A DNA stretch of 64,000 nucleotides from Streptomyces sp. SUK 48 (GTDB lineage Bacteria; Actinomycetota; Actinomycetes; Streptomycetales; Streptomycetaceae). The stretch lies in assembly GCF_009650765.1 (NCBI RefSeq), contig NZ_CP045740.1, positions 2,480,001 to 2,544,000 on the forward strand, read 5' to 3'. Positions 19,184-29,764 of the stretch are shown in pieces. The notes below the pieces were generated by a model. The model worked only from the letters and a program-made list of their open reading frames with translations, searched no databases and was not told where the DNA came from. The first letter of the stretch is position 1. Every line of letters begins with the position of its first letter. The position numbers were made by a program, and so were the translations under genes.

Positions 19184-19864
19184 GTGTCGTACCCCGTCCG
19201 CCGCGCCCGCCGCGCACTGCTCCTCGGCATCCCGGCCCCCGCCGTCCTCTTCCTGCTGATCACCTGGCAGGTCGTCGGCCACGGCCCGCTGCTGCGCGCG
19301 GACGCCCGCCTCAGCCGGGACCTGGTCCATCCGGACGGCTTCGCGCAGTTCCTCTCCGACCTCGGCGACGTCCAGGTCGCCGTCCCGGTCCTCCTCGTCG
19401 CCGCCGGGTACGCCCTGTGGCGCGGCCGGGGCGCCGGGCACCCGCGCTGGTGGCTGCCGCCCCTCGCGGCCGCCGTCCTGATGGCGCTGCTCCCGGCGCT
19501 CGTGGTGCCGCTGAAGGACTGGATCGCCCGGCCGGGGACCCCCGTGGTGCCCCCGGCCACCGGCTACTTCCCCTCCGGGCACACGGCGACCGCCGCCATG
19601 GCCTACGGCTCCGCGACCCTGCTCCTGCTGCCCTGGCTGTACTCCCGCGCCGCCCGGCTGACCGCCCTCGCGCTCTGCGCGGCCCTGGTCCTGGGCGTCT
19701 CCTACGGGCTGGTCCGGCACGGCTACCACTGGCCGCTGGACGTACTGGCCAGCTGGTGCCTGAGCGCGGTCCTGCTGACCGCGCTCGGCGCGCTGCCGGG
19801 GGTCAGCCGAAGTAGCCGTCGAACGTCTTCTGGAACTCCCAGTTCGCGTAGTGGTCCCAGTTGA
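19184..19864 (+). CDS. PAP2-family membrane phosphatase
   Basis: 226 residues from a GTG at 19184. The acid-phosphatase motifs are present in order: KDWIARP (~residue 110), PSGHTATAAM (~residue 128) and SYGLVRHGYHWPLDV (~residue 175), which supply the Lys/Arg, Ser-Gly-His and Arg/His/Asp active-site residues. Five to six hydrophobic helices surround them. Probable activity is on undecaprenyl pyrophosphate or phosphatidate-type lipids. The last 20 codons overlap the 3' end of the chitinase gene on the other strand by 62 bp, so its C-terminal sequence is dictated by antisense coding. Confidence 0.85.
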   Translation: MSYPVRRARRALLLGIPAPAVLFLLITWQVVGHGPLLRADARLSRDLVHPDGFAQFLSDLGDVQVAVPVLLVAAGYALWRGRGAGHPRWWLPPLAAAVLMALLPALVVPLKDWIARPGTPVVPPATGYFPSGHTATAAMAYGSATLLLLPWLYSRAARLTALALCAALVLGVSYGLVRHGYHWPLDVLASWCLSAVLLTALGALPGVSRSSRRTSSGTPSSRSGPS

Positions 19865-21626
19865 TCGACCAGGTCATCAGGCCGCGCAGGTCCGGCCAGG
19901 TGCCATGGGTCGGGTACGAGCCGCAGTTGGTCTTCTTCGTCAGGCAGTCCAGGGTCTTGGTGACCTCGGAGGGGGCGACGTAGCCGTTGCCCGCGTTGGT
20001 GGAGGCCGGCATGCCGATCGCGACCTGGTCGGGGCGCAGCGGCGGGAAGACGTTGTTCGGATCGCCCGCCACCGGGAAGCCGGTGAGGAGCATGTCGGTC
20101 ATCGCGATGTGGAAGTCGGCGCCGCCCATGGAGTGGTACTGGTTGTCCAGGCCCATGATCGGGCCGGAGTTGTAGTCCTGGACGTGCAGCAGGGTGAGGT
20201 CGTCGCGCAGGGCGTAGATCACCGGGAGGTAGGCGCCGCAGCGCGGGTCCTGGCCGCCCCACTTGCCGGTGCCGTAGTACTGGTAGCCGTTCTGCACGAA
20301 GAAGGTCTCCGGGGCCATCGTCAGCACGAACTTCGCGCCGTATCTGGCCTTCAGGGTCTTCAGCGCCGAGATGAGGTTGACGATCACGGGCGTGGTGGGG
20401 TTCTTGAAGTCCGTGTCGCTGGTGTCCAGGGACAGCGAGTGGCCCTCGAAGTCGATGTCGAGGCCGTCGAGGCCGTAGGTGTCGATGATCTTCGAGACGG
20501 AGGAGACGAAGGCGTCCCGGGCCGCCGTGGTGGTCAGCTGGACCTGGCCGTTCTGGCCGCCGATGGAGATCAGCACCTTCTTGCCGGCCGCCTGCTTGGC
20601 CTTGATCGCCGCCTTGAAGTCGGCGTCGCTCTCGGCGTTCGGGCAGTCCGTGACCGGGCAGCGGGTGAACTCCACGTCCCCGGAGGTCGGCGAGGTGGGC
20701 TCGGCGAAGGCCAGGTCGATGACGTCCCAGCTGTCGGGCACGTCCGCGAGCCGGGTGTAGCCGGAGCCGTTGGCGAAGCTGGCGTGGAGGTAGCCGACGA
20801 GGGCGTGGGCCGGGAGACCGGCGGAGCCGCCGCCCGGGTCGCCGCCCGACCCGCCGGTGCTCGTGGTCACCACCACCGCGGCCGACTTCGCGGACTCCCC
20901 CGCGCCGTTGACCGCCGTGACCTGGAAGCTGTACGCCGTCGAGGCGGTGAGCCCCGTGACGGTGGCCGACGTCCCGCTCGCCGACTGGACCTTGACGCCG
21001 TCGCGGTAGACCGCGTACCCGGACGCTGTGCTCACCGCCGACCAGGACAGGGCGACGGACGAGGAGGTGACCGAGGAGGCGGCCAACCCGGCCGGTACGG
21101 CGGGCGGTTGGGTGGTGCCGCCGCTGCCGCCGGGGCCGGTGAGCGAGAGGTCGTCGGCGTCGTAGGCACCCGTGCCGTACCAGCCGTGGGTGTACACCGT
21201 GACCTTGGTGGTCGAGGGCCCGGTGGTGAAGGTGGTGCTCAGCTTCTGCCAGTCCGGCGCCGACTGGGTCCAGGTGGAGACATCGGTGGTGCCGGTGCCG
21301 CTCGCGCCCAGGTAGACGTACGACCCCCGGACGTAACCGGCCAGTGTGTACTGGGAGTTGGGCTGGACGCTCACCGTCTGGGCGCACTGGGCGTCGTCGC
21401 TGCCGGCCGGGGTGGCCTGGAGCGCGGAACTTCCGCTGCGCACAGGCGAGTCGACCGTCGTACCGGAGGAGGCGGAGCAGGTCCAGCCGGCGAGGCCGGA
21501 CTCGAAGCCGCCGTTCTGGAGCACGTCCGCGTCGGCCGCGCGGGCGGCCGACGAGAGCGCGGTGAGGCCGGGCACGGCGAGGGCCGTGGCCGCGAGGAGG
21601 GCGAGCAGGGGTCTGGAGCGGTCCAC
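19803..21626 (-). CDS. Secreted GH18 chitinase with CBM and FN3 modules
   Basis: 607 residues from the GTG at 21626, placed after a GGAGG ribosome site. Signal peptide (DRSRPLLALLAATALAV to AARA), then a carbohydrate-binding module of ~130 residues (NGGFESGLAGW...YDADDLSLTG), an FN3 domain (VPAGLAASSVTSSSVALSW) and, after a Gly/Ser linker, the GH18 barrel. The catalytic motif GLDGLDIDFEG supplies the Glu acid. It hydrolyses chitin to (GlcNAc)n outside the cell. The promoter carries a DasR-type site, so induction by chitin-derived amino sugars is expected. Confidence 0.95.
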   Translation of the reverse strand: MDRSRPLLALLAATALAVPGLTALSSAARAADADVLQNGGFESGLAGWTCSASSGTTVDSPVRSGSSALQATPAGSDDAQCAQTVSVQPNSQYTLAGYVRGSYVYLGASGTGTTDVSTWTQSAPDWQKLSTTFTTGPSTTKVTVYTHGWYGTGAYDADDLSLTGPGGSGGTTQPPAVPAGLAASSVTSSSVALSWSAVSTASGYAVYRDGVKVQSASGTSATVTGLTASTAYSFQVTAVNGAGESAKSAAVVVTTSTGGSGGDPGGGSAGLPAHALVGYLHASFANGSGYTRLADVPDSWDVIDLAFAEPTSPTSGDVEFTRCPVTDCPNAESDADFKAAIKAKQAAGKKVLISIGGQNGQVQLTTTAARDAFVSSVSKIIDTYGLDGLDIDFEGHSLSLDTSDTDFKNPTTPVIVNLISALKTLKARYGAKFVLTMAPETFFVQNGYQYYGTGKWGGQDPRCGAYLPVIYALRDDLTLLHVQDYNSGPIMGLDNQYHSMGGADFHIAMTDMLLTGFPVAGDPNNVFPPLRPDQVAIGMPASTNAGNGYVAPSEVTKTLDCLTKKTNCGSYPTHGTWPDLRGLMTWSINWDHYANWEFQKTFDGYFG

Positions 21627-21670
21627 AAAGACCTCCGGGCAGGGGGGAGTTGGAGGGTGGAACGGCACTC

Positions 21671-21699
21671 AATTTGGTCCAGACCAATCCTGGTGTCAA
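21671..21699 (-). promoter_or_regulatory. Chitinase promoter with DasR-type (dre) operator
   Basis: On the minus strand the -35 is TTGACA (21699-21694), the spacer is 17 bp, and the -10 is CAAATT (21676-21671). The palindromic sequence TTTGGTCCAGACCAAT (21673-21688) covers the end of the spacer and the -10, so a bound repressor would block RNA polymerase. Its TGGTC-N2-GACCA core matches the known dre element of the GntR regulator DasR, which releases DNA when glucosamine-6-phosphate is present. Confidence 0.85.
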
Positions 21700-21711
21700 G
21701 ACGTGCGCGCG

Positions 21712-22170
21712 CTACCCGTCCTCCCCCGCGCCCAGCACGAGCCGCGCCGCCGCCTCGTGCATCGCGAGTTCCAGCAGCGCCGTGTCGGTCAGGGTGCCCG
21801 ACCCGTCCGGCGGCACCAGCCAGCGCACTCCCCGGCTCGCCCGGCCCGGATGCGGTACGACGATCCAGGTGCCGTGGCCGGCGGCGCGCACCCCGGTGCC
21901 GAGCCAGCGCTCCGCCGTACCCGGCGCCACGAAGAACCCGATCCGGTTGTCGCCGAAGTCGGCGAGCACCGGCCCGGTCCTGTCGAGCATCCGGGTCAGC
22001 ACGTCCAGCGTCGGGTGGCCCAGACGGGCCGGGAGGATCAGCACGTCCCAGGCCCGGCCCGCGGGCAGCAGCGCGACCCCGTGCGGATTGCGCTCCCACT
22101 CCCGGCGGCACCCCCGCGGATCAGGTGCCACGGATGCCAGCCACTCCACCGCCGCCTTCGTCCCGCCCAT
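21712..22170 (-). CDS. Uncharacterised conserved protein
   Basis: 152 residues from the ATG at 22170, which follows GGAGG. Soluble, no signal peptide. Segments such as WLASVAPDPRGCRREWERNP, HGVALLPAGRAWDVLILP and RIGFFVAPGTAERW recur in small Streptomyces proteins, some of which carry a primase/polymerase-N-like annotation. I see no catalytic residues that would justify that function. It is on the same strand as the chitinase, 86 bp upstream of it, and may share upstream regulation. A CRP-like palindrome lies ~105 bp before the start. Confidence 0.7.
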   Translation of the reverse strand: MGGTKAAVEWLASVAPDPRGCRREWERNPHGVALLPAGRAWDVLILPARLGHPTLDVLTRMLDRTGPVLADFGDNRIGFFVAPGTAERWLGTGVRAAGHGTWIVVPHPGRASRGVRWLVPPDGSGTLTDTALLELAMHEAAARLVLGAGEDG

Positions 22171-22274
22171 GGAAGCCTCCCGCTCTCCTCGGTGCGCGAC
22201 GCGGTCGCGTCGCCTCGCACAGGAGAGAGGGAGGCCCCGCCGGAGCATTACGCGGGTTCCGGGAGCCCTGGGGA

Positions 22275-22288
22275 GTGACCTGGGTCAC
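22275..22288. promoter_or_regulatory. CRP-like palindrome GTGACC-TG-GGTCAC
   Basis: A perfect 14-bp palindrome matching the GTG-N6-GNCAC pattern associated with Streptomyces Crp. It lies just downstream of the flavin oxidase stop (22294, minus strand) and ~105 bp before the next gene's start. Function is inferred from the motif only. Confidence 0.35.
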
Positions 22289-22293
22289 ACGAA

Positions 22294-23724
22294 CTAGCTG
22301 TCGAAGCCGAGCCCCAGCTTGTCCATCGTGCGCAGCCACAGGTTCCGGCGGCCGCCGTGCGCGTCCGCGCGGGCCAGCGACCACTTGGTCAGCGCGATGC
22401 CGGTCCAGGCGAACGGCTCGGGCGGGAACGGCAGCGGCCGCTTGCGCACCATCTCCAGCTCGGTGCGCTCGGTGCGCTCCCCGTCCAGCAGGTCGAGCAT
22501 CACGTCCGCGCCGAAGCGGGTGGCGCCGACGCCGAGGCCGGTGAAGCCCGCCGCGTACGCCACCTTGTCCTGGTGGGCGGTGCCGAAGAACGCCGAGAAG
22601 CGGGAGCAGGTGTCGATCGCGCCGCCCCAGGCGTGGGTGAAGCGGGTGCCCTCCAGCTGCGGGAAGCAGGTGAAGAAGTGCCCGGCGAGCTTGGCGTAGG
22701 TCTCGGGGCGGTCGTCGTACTCCGCCCGGACCCGGCCGCCGTAGTGGTGGACGGCGTCGTAACCGCCCCACAGGATGCGGTTGTCGGCGGACAGCCGGAA
22801 GTAGTGGAACTGGTTGGCGCTGTCGCCGAGTCCCTGCCGCCCCTGCCAGCCGATCTCCGCGAGCTGCTCGTCGCCGAGCGGCTCGGTCATCAGCGCGTAG
22901 TCGTAGACCGGGACGGTGTACGAGCGCACGCGCCGCAGCAGGCTCGGGAAGATGTTGGTGCCGAGCGCGACCTTGCGGGCGCGCACGGCGCCGTACGGGG
23001 TGCGGACGGCCATCCCGGCGCCGTACGGCTTGAGGGTGAGCGCGGGCGTGTGCTCGTACACCCGCACCCCGAGCCGGACGCACGCCTGCTTCAGGCCCCA
23101 GGCGAGCTTCGCCGGGTGCAGCATGGCGACGCCCCGGCGGTCCCACAGCCCCGCCTTGAAGGTCGGCGAGTCCACCTGGGCGCGCAGGGCGTCCTCGTCC
23201 AGGAAGTCGACGCCGTCCGCGAGACCCTGCTCCCGCAGTTCCCGGTGCCAGTCGCGCAGCTCCCACGCCTGGTAGGTCTCGGTGGCCACGTCGATCTCGC
23301 CGGTGCGCTCGAACTCGCAGTCGATGCCGTGCCGGGCGACGGCCGCCTCGATCTCGTCGAGGTTGCGCCGGCCCAGCTCCTCCAGCTTGTGGATCTCGTC
23401 GGGCCAGCGGGTCAGCCCGTTGGACAGGCCGTGGGTGAGGGAGGCGGCGCAGAAGCCGCCGTTGCGGCCGGAGGCGGCCCAGCCCACCTCGCGGCCTTCC
23501 AGCAGGACCACGTCCCGCTGCGGGTCGCGCTCCTTGGCGATGAGCGCGGTCCACAGTCCGCTGTAGCCGCCGCCGACGACCAGCAGGTCGCAGGTCTCGG
23601 AGCCGGTGAGGGCGGGCTCGGGCTGCGGCTTTCCGGGGTCTTCCAGCCAGTACGAGACCGGCTGGGCTTCGGAGAGAGAGGCGATCCAGTTGTCTTGGCC
23701 ACTGCTCATGGCGCTTGGGGCCAT
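22294..23724 (-). CDS. FAD-dependent oxidoreductase, gamma-glutamylputrescine oxidase-like
   Basis: 476 residues, D-amino-acid-oxidase/PuuB fold. FAD is bound through CDLLVVGGGYSGLWTAL (about residues 45-60), with GWAASGRNGGF next, as in PuuB and glycine-oxidase relatives. FTGLGVGATRFGADVMLDLL near residue 390 closes the flavin site. It would oxidise a primary or secondary amine of putrescine or gamma-glutamylputrescine to an aldehyde with H2O2. It follows the potABC genes by 55 bp on the same strand. GGAG precedes the ATG at 23724. Confidence 0.85.
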   Translation of the reverse strand: MAPSAMSSGQDNWIASLSEAQPVSYWLEDPGKPQPEPALTGSETCDLLVVGGGYSGLWTALIAKERDPQRDVVLLEGREVGWAASGRNGGFCAASLTHGLSNGLTRWPDEIHKLEELGRRNLDEIEAAVARHGIDCEFERTGEIDVATETYQAWELRDWHRELREQGLADGVDFLDEDALRAQVDSPTFKAGLWDRRGVAMLHPAKLAWGLKQACVRLGVRVYEHTPALTLKPYGAGMAVRTPYGAVRARKVALGTNIFPSLLRRVRSYTVPVYDYALMTEPLGDEQLAEIGWQGRQGLGDSANQFHYFRLSADNRILWGGYDAVHHYGGRVRAEYDDRPETYAKLAGHFFTCFPQLEGTRFTHAWGGAIDTCSRFSAFFGTAHQDKVAYAAGFTGLGVGATRFGADVMLDLLDGERTERTELEMVRKRPLPFPPEPFAWTGIALTKWSLARADAHGGRRNLWLRTMDKLGLGFDS

Positions 23725-23779
23725 GATTTCAACTCCCTACAGAGCTTTTTCGCGCTGTTCCATCGTGCGCTTCTTCGGC

Positions 23780-24580
23780 TTACGCCTTTTGACTGTTACG
23801 GCGATTGTTGATCAGCATCGACACGAGGACCAGCAGCACCGCGAGAAGGAACATCGCCGTGCCGATCACATTGATCTGAACGGGGGTTCCGCGCTGTGCC
23901 GAGCCCCAGACGAACATGGGGAAGGTGACGGTCGAGCCGGCATTGAAATTGGTGATGATGAAATCGTCGAAGGAGAGCGCGAAGGACAGCAGCGCGCCCG
24001 CGGCGATTCCGGGTGCCGCGATCGGCAGGGTGACCCGCAGGAAGGTCTGCACGGGCCCGGCGTACAGGTCCCGGGCGGCCTCCTCCAGACGCGGGTCCAT
24101 CGACATCACCCGCGCCTTGACGGCGGTGACGACGAAGCTCAGACAGAACATGATGTGGGCGATCAGGATCGTCCAGAAGCCCAGCTGGGCACCCATGTTG
24201 AGGAACAGGGTGAGCAGCGAGGCGGCCATGACGACCTCGGGCATGGCCATCGGCAGGAAGATCAGCGAGTTGATGGCGCCGCGGGCGCGGAAGCGGTAGC
24301 GGACCAGCGCGAAGGAGATCATCGTGCCGAGGATGGTGGCGCCCAGCGTCGCCCAGACGGCGATCTGGAGGCTGATGGACAGCGAGTTGCACATGTCGGC
24401 GACGCCGCACGGCTGTTTCCAGGCGTCCAGGGAGAACCGCTGCCACTGGTAGTTGAAGCGCCCCTTCGGTTTGTTGAAGGAGAACACCGTGACGATGACG
24501 TTGGGCAGCAGCAGATACGCGAGGGTGAAGAGTCCCGCGATGACGACGAGGCGGCGCTTGAGCCAGTTGACGACGGGCAT
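23780..24580 (-). CDS. Polyamine ABC transporter permease (PotC-type)
   Basis: 266 residues, six hydrophobic segments. The EAA loop is EEAARDLYAGPVQTFLRVTLP at about residue 165-185 (key residues EAA...G). It pairs with the PotB-type permease to form the channel for putrescine/spermidine. The start codon immediately follows the upstream stop (TAAATG, no gap), so translation is coupled. Confidence 0.93.
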   Translation of the reverse strand: MPVVNWLKRRLVVIAGLFTLAYLLLPNVIVTVFSFNKPKGRFNYQWQRFSLDAWKQPCGVADMCNSLSISLQIAVWATLGATILGTMISFALVRYRFRARGAINSLIFLPMAMPEVVMAASLLTLFLNMGAQLGFWTILIAHIMFCLSFVVTAVKARVMSMDPRLEEAARDLYAGPVQTFLRVTLPIAAPGIAAGALLSFALSFDDFIITNFNAGSTVTFPMFVWGSAQRGTPVQINVIGTAMFLLAVLLVLVSMLINNRRNSQKA

Positions 24581-25509
24581 TTAGACCAGGTCCTCCGTTC
24601 CGGACCGGCGGATGTAGATCGTCACCATGGCCAGGATCGCGGCCATGAGGATGAAGGAGAGGGCCGCCGCCGTCGGATAGTCCAGGATGCGCAGGAACTG
24701 CGTCTGGATCACATTGCCGATCATGCGGGTGTCGGTGGAGCCGAGGAGCTCGGAGTTGACGTAGTCACCGGCCGCCGGGATGAAGGTCAGCAGGGTGCCG
24801 GAGACCACGCCGGGCATCGACAGCGGGAAGGTCACCTTGCGGAAGGTGGTCGACGGCTTGGCGTACAGATCGCCGGCCGCCTCGTGCAGCCGTCCGTCGA
24901 TCCGCTCCAGCGAGGTGTACAGCGGCAGGATCATGAACGGCAGGAAGTTGTACGTCAGTCCGCACACCACCGCGAGCGGGGTGGCCAGCACCCGGTCGCC
25001 GGCCGTCCAGCCGAGGAAGTTGGTGAGGTCCAGGATGTGCAGCGAGTTGAGCGTGTGCACCACGGGGCCGTTGTCGGCGAGGATCGTCTTCCAGGCCAGG
25101 GTGCGGATCAGGAAGCTGGTGAAGAACGGCGCGATCACCAGGATCATGATCAGGTTGCGCCAGCGGCCGGCGCGGAAGGCGATCAGGTAGGCCAGCGGAT
25201 AGCCGAGCAGCAGGCAGAGCACGGTGGCACCGGCGGCGTAGAAGATGGACCGCAGGAACTGGGGCCAGTACTCGGAGAGGGCGTTCCAGTAGGTCGCGAA
25301 GTGCCAGGTGACCTTGTAGCCCTCCTCCAGGGAGCCCGTCTGCACGGACGTGGACGCCTGGTAGACGAGGGGCAGCGCGAAGAAGACGACCAGCCACAGG
25401 ATGCCGGGCAGCAGCAGCCAGTACGGGGTGAACCGGCCGCGCTTGCGCGGGGGCTTGGCCGGCGGTTCGGCGGGGGCGAGCGGCGGGGGCGCCTCGGTGA
25501 GCGTCGACA

Positions 25510-25510
<1 letters not shown>
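24581..25510 (-). CDS. Polyamine ABC transporter permease (PotB-type)
   Basis: 309 residues from the ATG at 25510 (MSTLTEAPPP). A cytoplasmic Pro-rich N-terminus precedes a first helix (YWLLLPGILWLVVFFALPL), then five more. The EAA loop contains HEAAGDLYAKPSTTFRKVTFP. Its ATG overlaps the potA stop by one base (TGATG). The longer frame to 25846 is a shadow of potA. Confidence 0.93.
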
Positions 25511-26663
<1,153 letters not shown>

Positions 26664-26667
<4 letters not shown>

Positions 26668-27911
26668 GCCCCTGTGAGCTTGGAGAACTTCTGCTGGTAG
26701 GCGGTCTCTTCCTTCTGCGTCAGGGCGCGGAAGGGGTGGGACTTCGCCTGCATGGCCTTGTCGGGCACGATCAGCGGATTGCTCGCGGCCGACTTGTCGA
26801 TTTTCGCGAGGTAGGGAACGACTCCCGCGACCGGGCTCACGTAGTTGACGTAGGCGGCGAGCTCGGCGGCCGGTTCGGGCTCGAAGTAGTAGTCGATGAG
26901 CCGCTCGGCGTTCGTCTTGTGCCGCGCCTTGTTGGGGATCAACAGGTTGTCGGTCGACGTCATGTAGCCGCTGTCCGGGATGATGTAGCCGACGTCCGGG
27001 TTGTCGGCCTGGAGCTGGACGATGTCGCCGCCCCAGGCGACACAGGCGGCGATGTCGCCCTTGGCCAGGTCGGAGGTGTAGTCGTTGCCGGTGAAGCGGC
27101 GGATCTGGCCCTTGTCGACGGCCTTCTGCAGGCGGGCGATGGCCGCGTCGTAGTCGTCGGCGGTGACCTTCGCCGGGTCCTTGCCGAGGTCCAGCAGGGT
27201 CATGCCGACGGTGTCGCGCATCTCGGTCAGGAAGCTGACCCGGCCCTTGAGCCTGGGGTTGTCCAGGAGGTCGGAGACCGACTTCACCTCGATGCCGTCC
27301 AGGGCCTTCTTGTTGAAGGCGATGACGGTGGAGATGCCCTGCCAGGGGTAGGAGTAGGCGCGGCCCGGGTCCCAGTCGGGGTCGCGGAACTGGTCGGAGA
27401 GGTTGGCGAAGGCGTGCGGCAGGTTGGCCGCGTCCAGCTTCTGGACGTAGCCGAGCCGGATCATGCGGGCGGCCAGCCAGTCGGTGAGCACGATCAGGTC
27501 GCGGCCGGTGTCCTGGCCCGCGGCGAGCTCCGGCTGGATCTTGCCGAAGAACTCGTCGTTGTCGTTGATGTCCTCGGTGTACTTGACCTGGATGCCGGTT
27601 CGCTTGGCGAACGTGTCGAGGGTGGGGTGGTGCTTGCCCGAGTCGTCCACGTCGATGTACTCGGGCCAGTTGGAGAAGGCGACGACCTTCTCGGTGGCCG
27701 AGTGGTCGTCGGCGGACACCCCGCCCTGGTTCTTGGACGCGGCGGGGATGCCGCAGGCGCTCAGCGTCCCGAGGCCGCCGATCGCGAGGGCGCCACCGGC
27801 GGAGGCGCGCAGCAGCGAACGGCGGGTCGGCGCGGCCCTGCCGCTGCCAGGACTCCGGCGTATGGCGGCCGTTTCGACCGGTGTCGGGCGGTCGGGCTCG
27901 TAACTCTCCAT
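26664..27911 (-). CDS. Polyamine-binding lipoprotein (PotD-type)
   Basis: 415 residues. A twin-arginine signal (TRRSLLRASAGGALAIGG) ends in the lipobox LSAC, so it is likely exported folded and lipid-anchored. The mature part is a PotD/PotF periplasmic-binding fold: FSNWPEYIDVDD, GIQVKYTEDINDNDEF, AERLIDYYFEPEPAAELA. It captures putrescine or spermidine for PotABC. First gene of the transporter block, 108 bp after an aldehyde dehydrogenase gene. That gap contains a run of about ten G residues near 27990. Confidence 0.93.
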
Positions 27912-28019
27912 GCGCGTGGTGGCCTTTCGGGAGGGGAGGGGGTGCCCGTGGAGGGGGCGGGCGTCGAACCCGGCGGAGCGGACCGCGGGCGGGGGGGGGA
28001 CCCGCGGCCGGGGGTCGCT

Positions 28020-29555
28020 CTACCGGTCCCCGAAGATCGTGCGGTGCCAGTCCTTGCGGACCACCGCCGTGTTGTCGAACATTACGTGCTTGACCTGCGT
28101 GTACTCCTCGAAGGAGTACACCGACATGTCCTTGCCGAAGCCCGAGGCTTTGTAGCCTCCGTGCGGCATCTCGCTGAGGATCGGGATGTGATCGTTGATC
28201 CAGACGCAGCCCGCCTTGATGTCGCGGGTGGCGCGGTTGGCCCGGTAGACGCTGCCGCTCCAGGCGGAGGCGGCGAGGCCGTACGGGGTGTCGTTGGCGA
28301 GCCGGATGCCCTCGTCGTCGGTGTCGAAGGGCAGGACGACCAGGACGGGCCCGAAGATCTCGGACTGGACGATCTCGCTGTCCTGGGCGGCGTCCGCGAT
28401 GAGGGTGGGCCGGTAGTAGGCGCCCTTGGCCAGGTCGCCGCCGGGCGCCTCGCCGCCGGTGACCACGCGGGCGTAGCCACGGGCGCGGTCCACGAAGCCG
28501 GCGACGCGGTCGCGCTGGGCGTGCGAGATGAGCGGCCCGAGGTCGGTGCCGGGGGCGAACGGGTCGCCGAGCCGCACGGTCTCCATCAGGGCGGCGGTGC
28601 GCTCCACGAACGCCTCGTACAGCGGGCGCTGCACATAGGCGCGGGTGGCGGCGGTGCAGTCCTGGCCGGTGTTGATGAGCGCGCCGGCCACGGCCCCGTT
28701 GACGGCGGCGTCCAGGTCGGCGTCGTCGAACACGACGAACGGGGCCTTGCCGCCCAGCTCCAGGTGGAGCCGCTTGACGGTGGCGGTGGCGACCTCGGCG
28801 ACGCGCTTGCCGACGCCGGTGGAGCCGGTGAAGGAGGTCATGGCGACGTCCGGATGCCCGACCAGGTGCTCGCCGGCCTCCCTGCCGGTGCCGGTGACGA
28901 TGTTGAGCACGCCGTCCGGGAGGCCCGCGGCGGTGGCGGCCTGGGCGAAGAGCAGCGAGGTCAGGGGGGTCAGCTCGGCGGGCTTGAGCACGATGGTGTT
29001 GCCCGCGGCGATCGCCGGGAGCACCTTCCAGGCGGCCATCTGGAGCGGGTAGTTCCAGGGCGCGATGGACCCGACGACACCGATGGGCTCGCGCCGGACG
29101 TACGACGTGTGGTCGCCGGAGTACTCACCGGCGGACTGCCCCTGGAGGTGCCGGGCGGCGCCCGCGAAGAAGGCGGTGTTGTCGACGGTCCCGGGGACGT
29201 CGAACTCGCGGCTGAGCTTGAGCGGCTTGCCGCACTGGAGCGACTCCGCGCGGGCGAAGTCCTCGGCGCGCTCGGCGAGCACGGCGGCGAAGCGGTGCAG
29301 GGCGTCCGAGCGCTCGCCCGGGGTGGCCGAGGACCAGCCCGGGAACGCCTCGCGCGCGGCGGCGACGGCCGCGTCGACGTCCTCGGTGCCGGCCAGGTCG
29401 TAGGTGTACACCTCCTCGCCGGTGGCCGGGTCGACCACGGCGTGGCGGCGCCCGGAGGTGCCCTTGGTCAGACGGCCGGCGATGAACTGAGCGCCTTCCG
29501 CGAAACGGTCCGCTGCGGGAAATCGTTCCTGGCTGGCGGTGCCCGGGTTGTGCAT
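28020..29555 (-). CDS. Gamma-aminobutyraldehyde dehydrogenase
   Basis: 511 residues, ALDH superfamily. Catalytic Cys in NTGQDCTAATRAY, catalytic Glu in LHLELGGKAPFV, and IAPWNYPLQMAAWK in the cofactor cleft. Sequence and neighbourhood (polyamine transporter and PuuB-like oxidase on the same strand) point to oxidation of 4-aminobutyraldehyde or its gamma-glutamyl derivative to GABA. It is probably the first gene of the operon ALDH-potD-potA-potB-potC-oxidase. Confidence 0.88.
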   Translation of the reverse strand: MHNPGTASQERFPAADRFAEGAQFIAGRLTKGTSGRRHAVVDPATGEEVYTYDLAGTEDVDAAVAAAREAFPGWSSATPGERSDALHRFAAVLAERAEDFARAESLQCGKPLKLSREFDVPGTVDNTAFFAGAARHLQGQSAGEYSGDHTSYVRREPIGVVGSIAPWNYPLQMAAWKVLPAIAAGNTIVLKPAELTPLTSLLFAQAATAAGLPDGVLNIVTGTGREAGEHLVGHPDVAMTSFTGSTGVGKRVAEVATATVKRLHLELGGKAPFVVFDDADLDAAVNGAVAGALINTGQDCTAATRAYVQRPLYEAFVERTAALMETVRLGDPFAPGTDLGPLISHAQRDRVAGFVDRARGYARVVTGGEAPGGDLAKGAYYRPTLIADAAQDSEIVQSEIFGPVLVVLPFDTDDEGIRLANDTPYGLAASAWSGSVYRANRATRDIKAGCVWINDHIPILSEMPHGGYKASGFGKDMSVYSFEEYTQVKHVMFDNTAVVRKDWHRTIFGDR

Positions 29556-29764
29556 GTCGCTCTCCTCCGCCGATCACCCCCGTCCCGGGGGTGGGTGGCG
29601 TAGCTCCAGCTCGATTTGAGTGCCGATCCTGACAGAGCTATAAGCCTCCAACAAGTGATTCCGTTGTTGCCTTTTGGTTACGCGACGGAATCTGTCGACC
29701 AGGTGTCGAGTCGGGCGAGGAAAAGCCGGACGGAGTGTCAGTGGTGCGTGCCACACTCGCGTGC
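29556..29764. promoter_or_regulatory. Divergent promoter region of the polyamine operon
   Basis: 209 bp, with an unusually AT-rich stretch at 29630-29700. The minus strand carries TATAGC (29642-29637) as a possible -10. An inverted repeat ATTCCGT (29658-29664)/ACGGAAT (29685-29691) flanks 20 bp. The ALDH leader contains a small hairpin ACCCCC/GGGGGT at 29576-29592. A regulator site is likely but cannot be assigned. Confidence 0.4.

Noticed and set aside
27985..28002. Run of about ten G residues as a phase-variation tract
   Set aside because: It lies between genes, after the start region of potD and before the ALDH stop. Nothing indicates a reading frame or promoter spacing controlled by it.
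26736..29603. 955-codon plus-strand open frame over potD and the aldehyde dehydrogenase
   Set aside because: It is the antisense shadow of two clear minus-strand genes. Its product is low-complexity Gly/Val/Arg-rich sequence with no domain.
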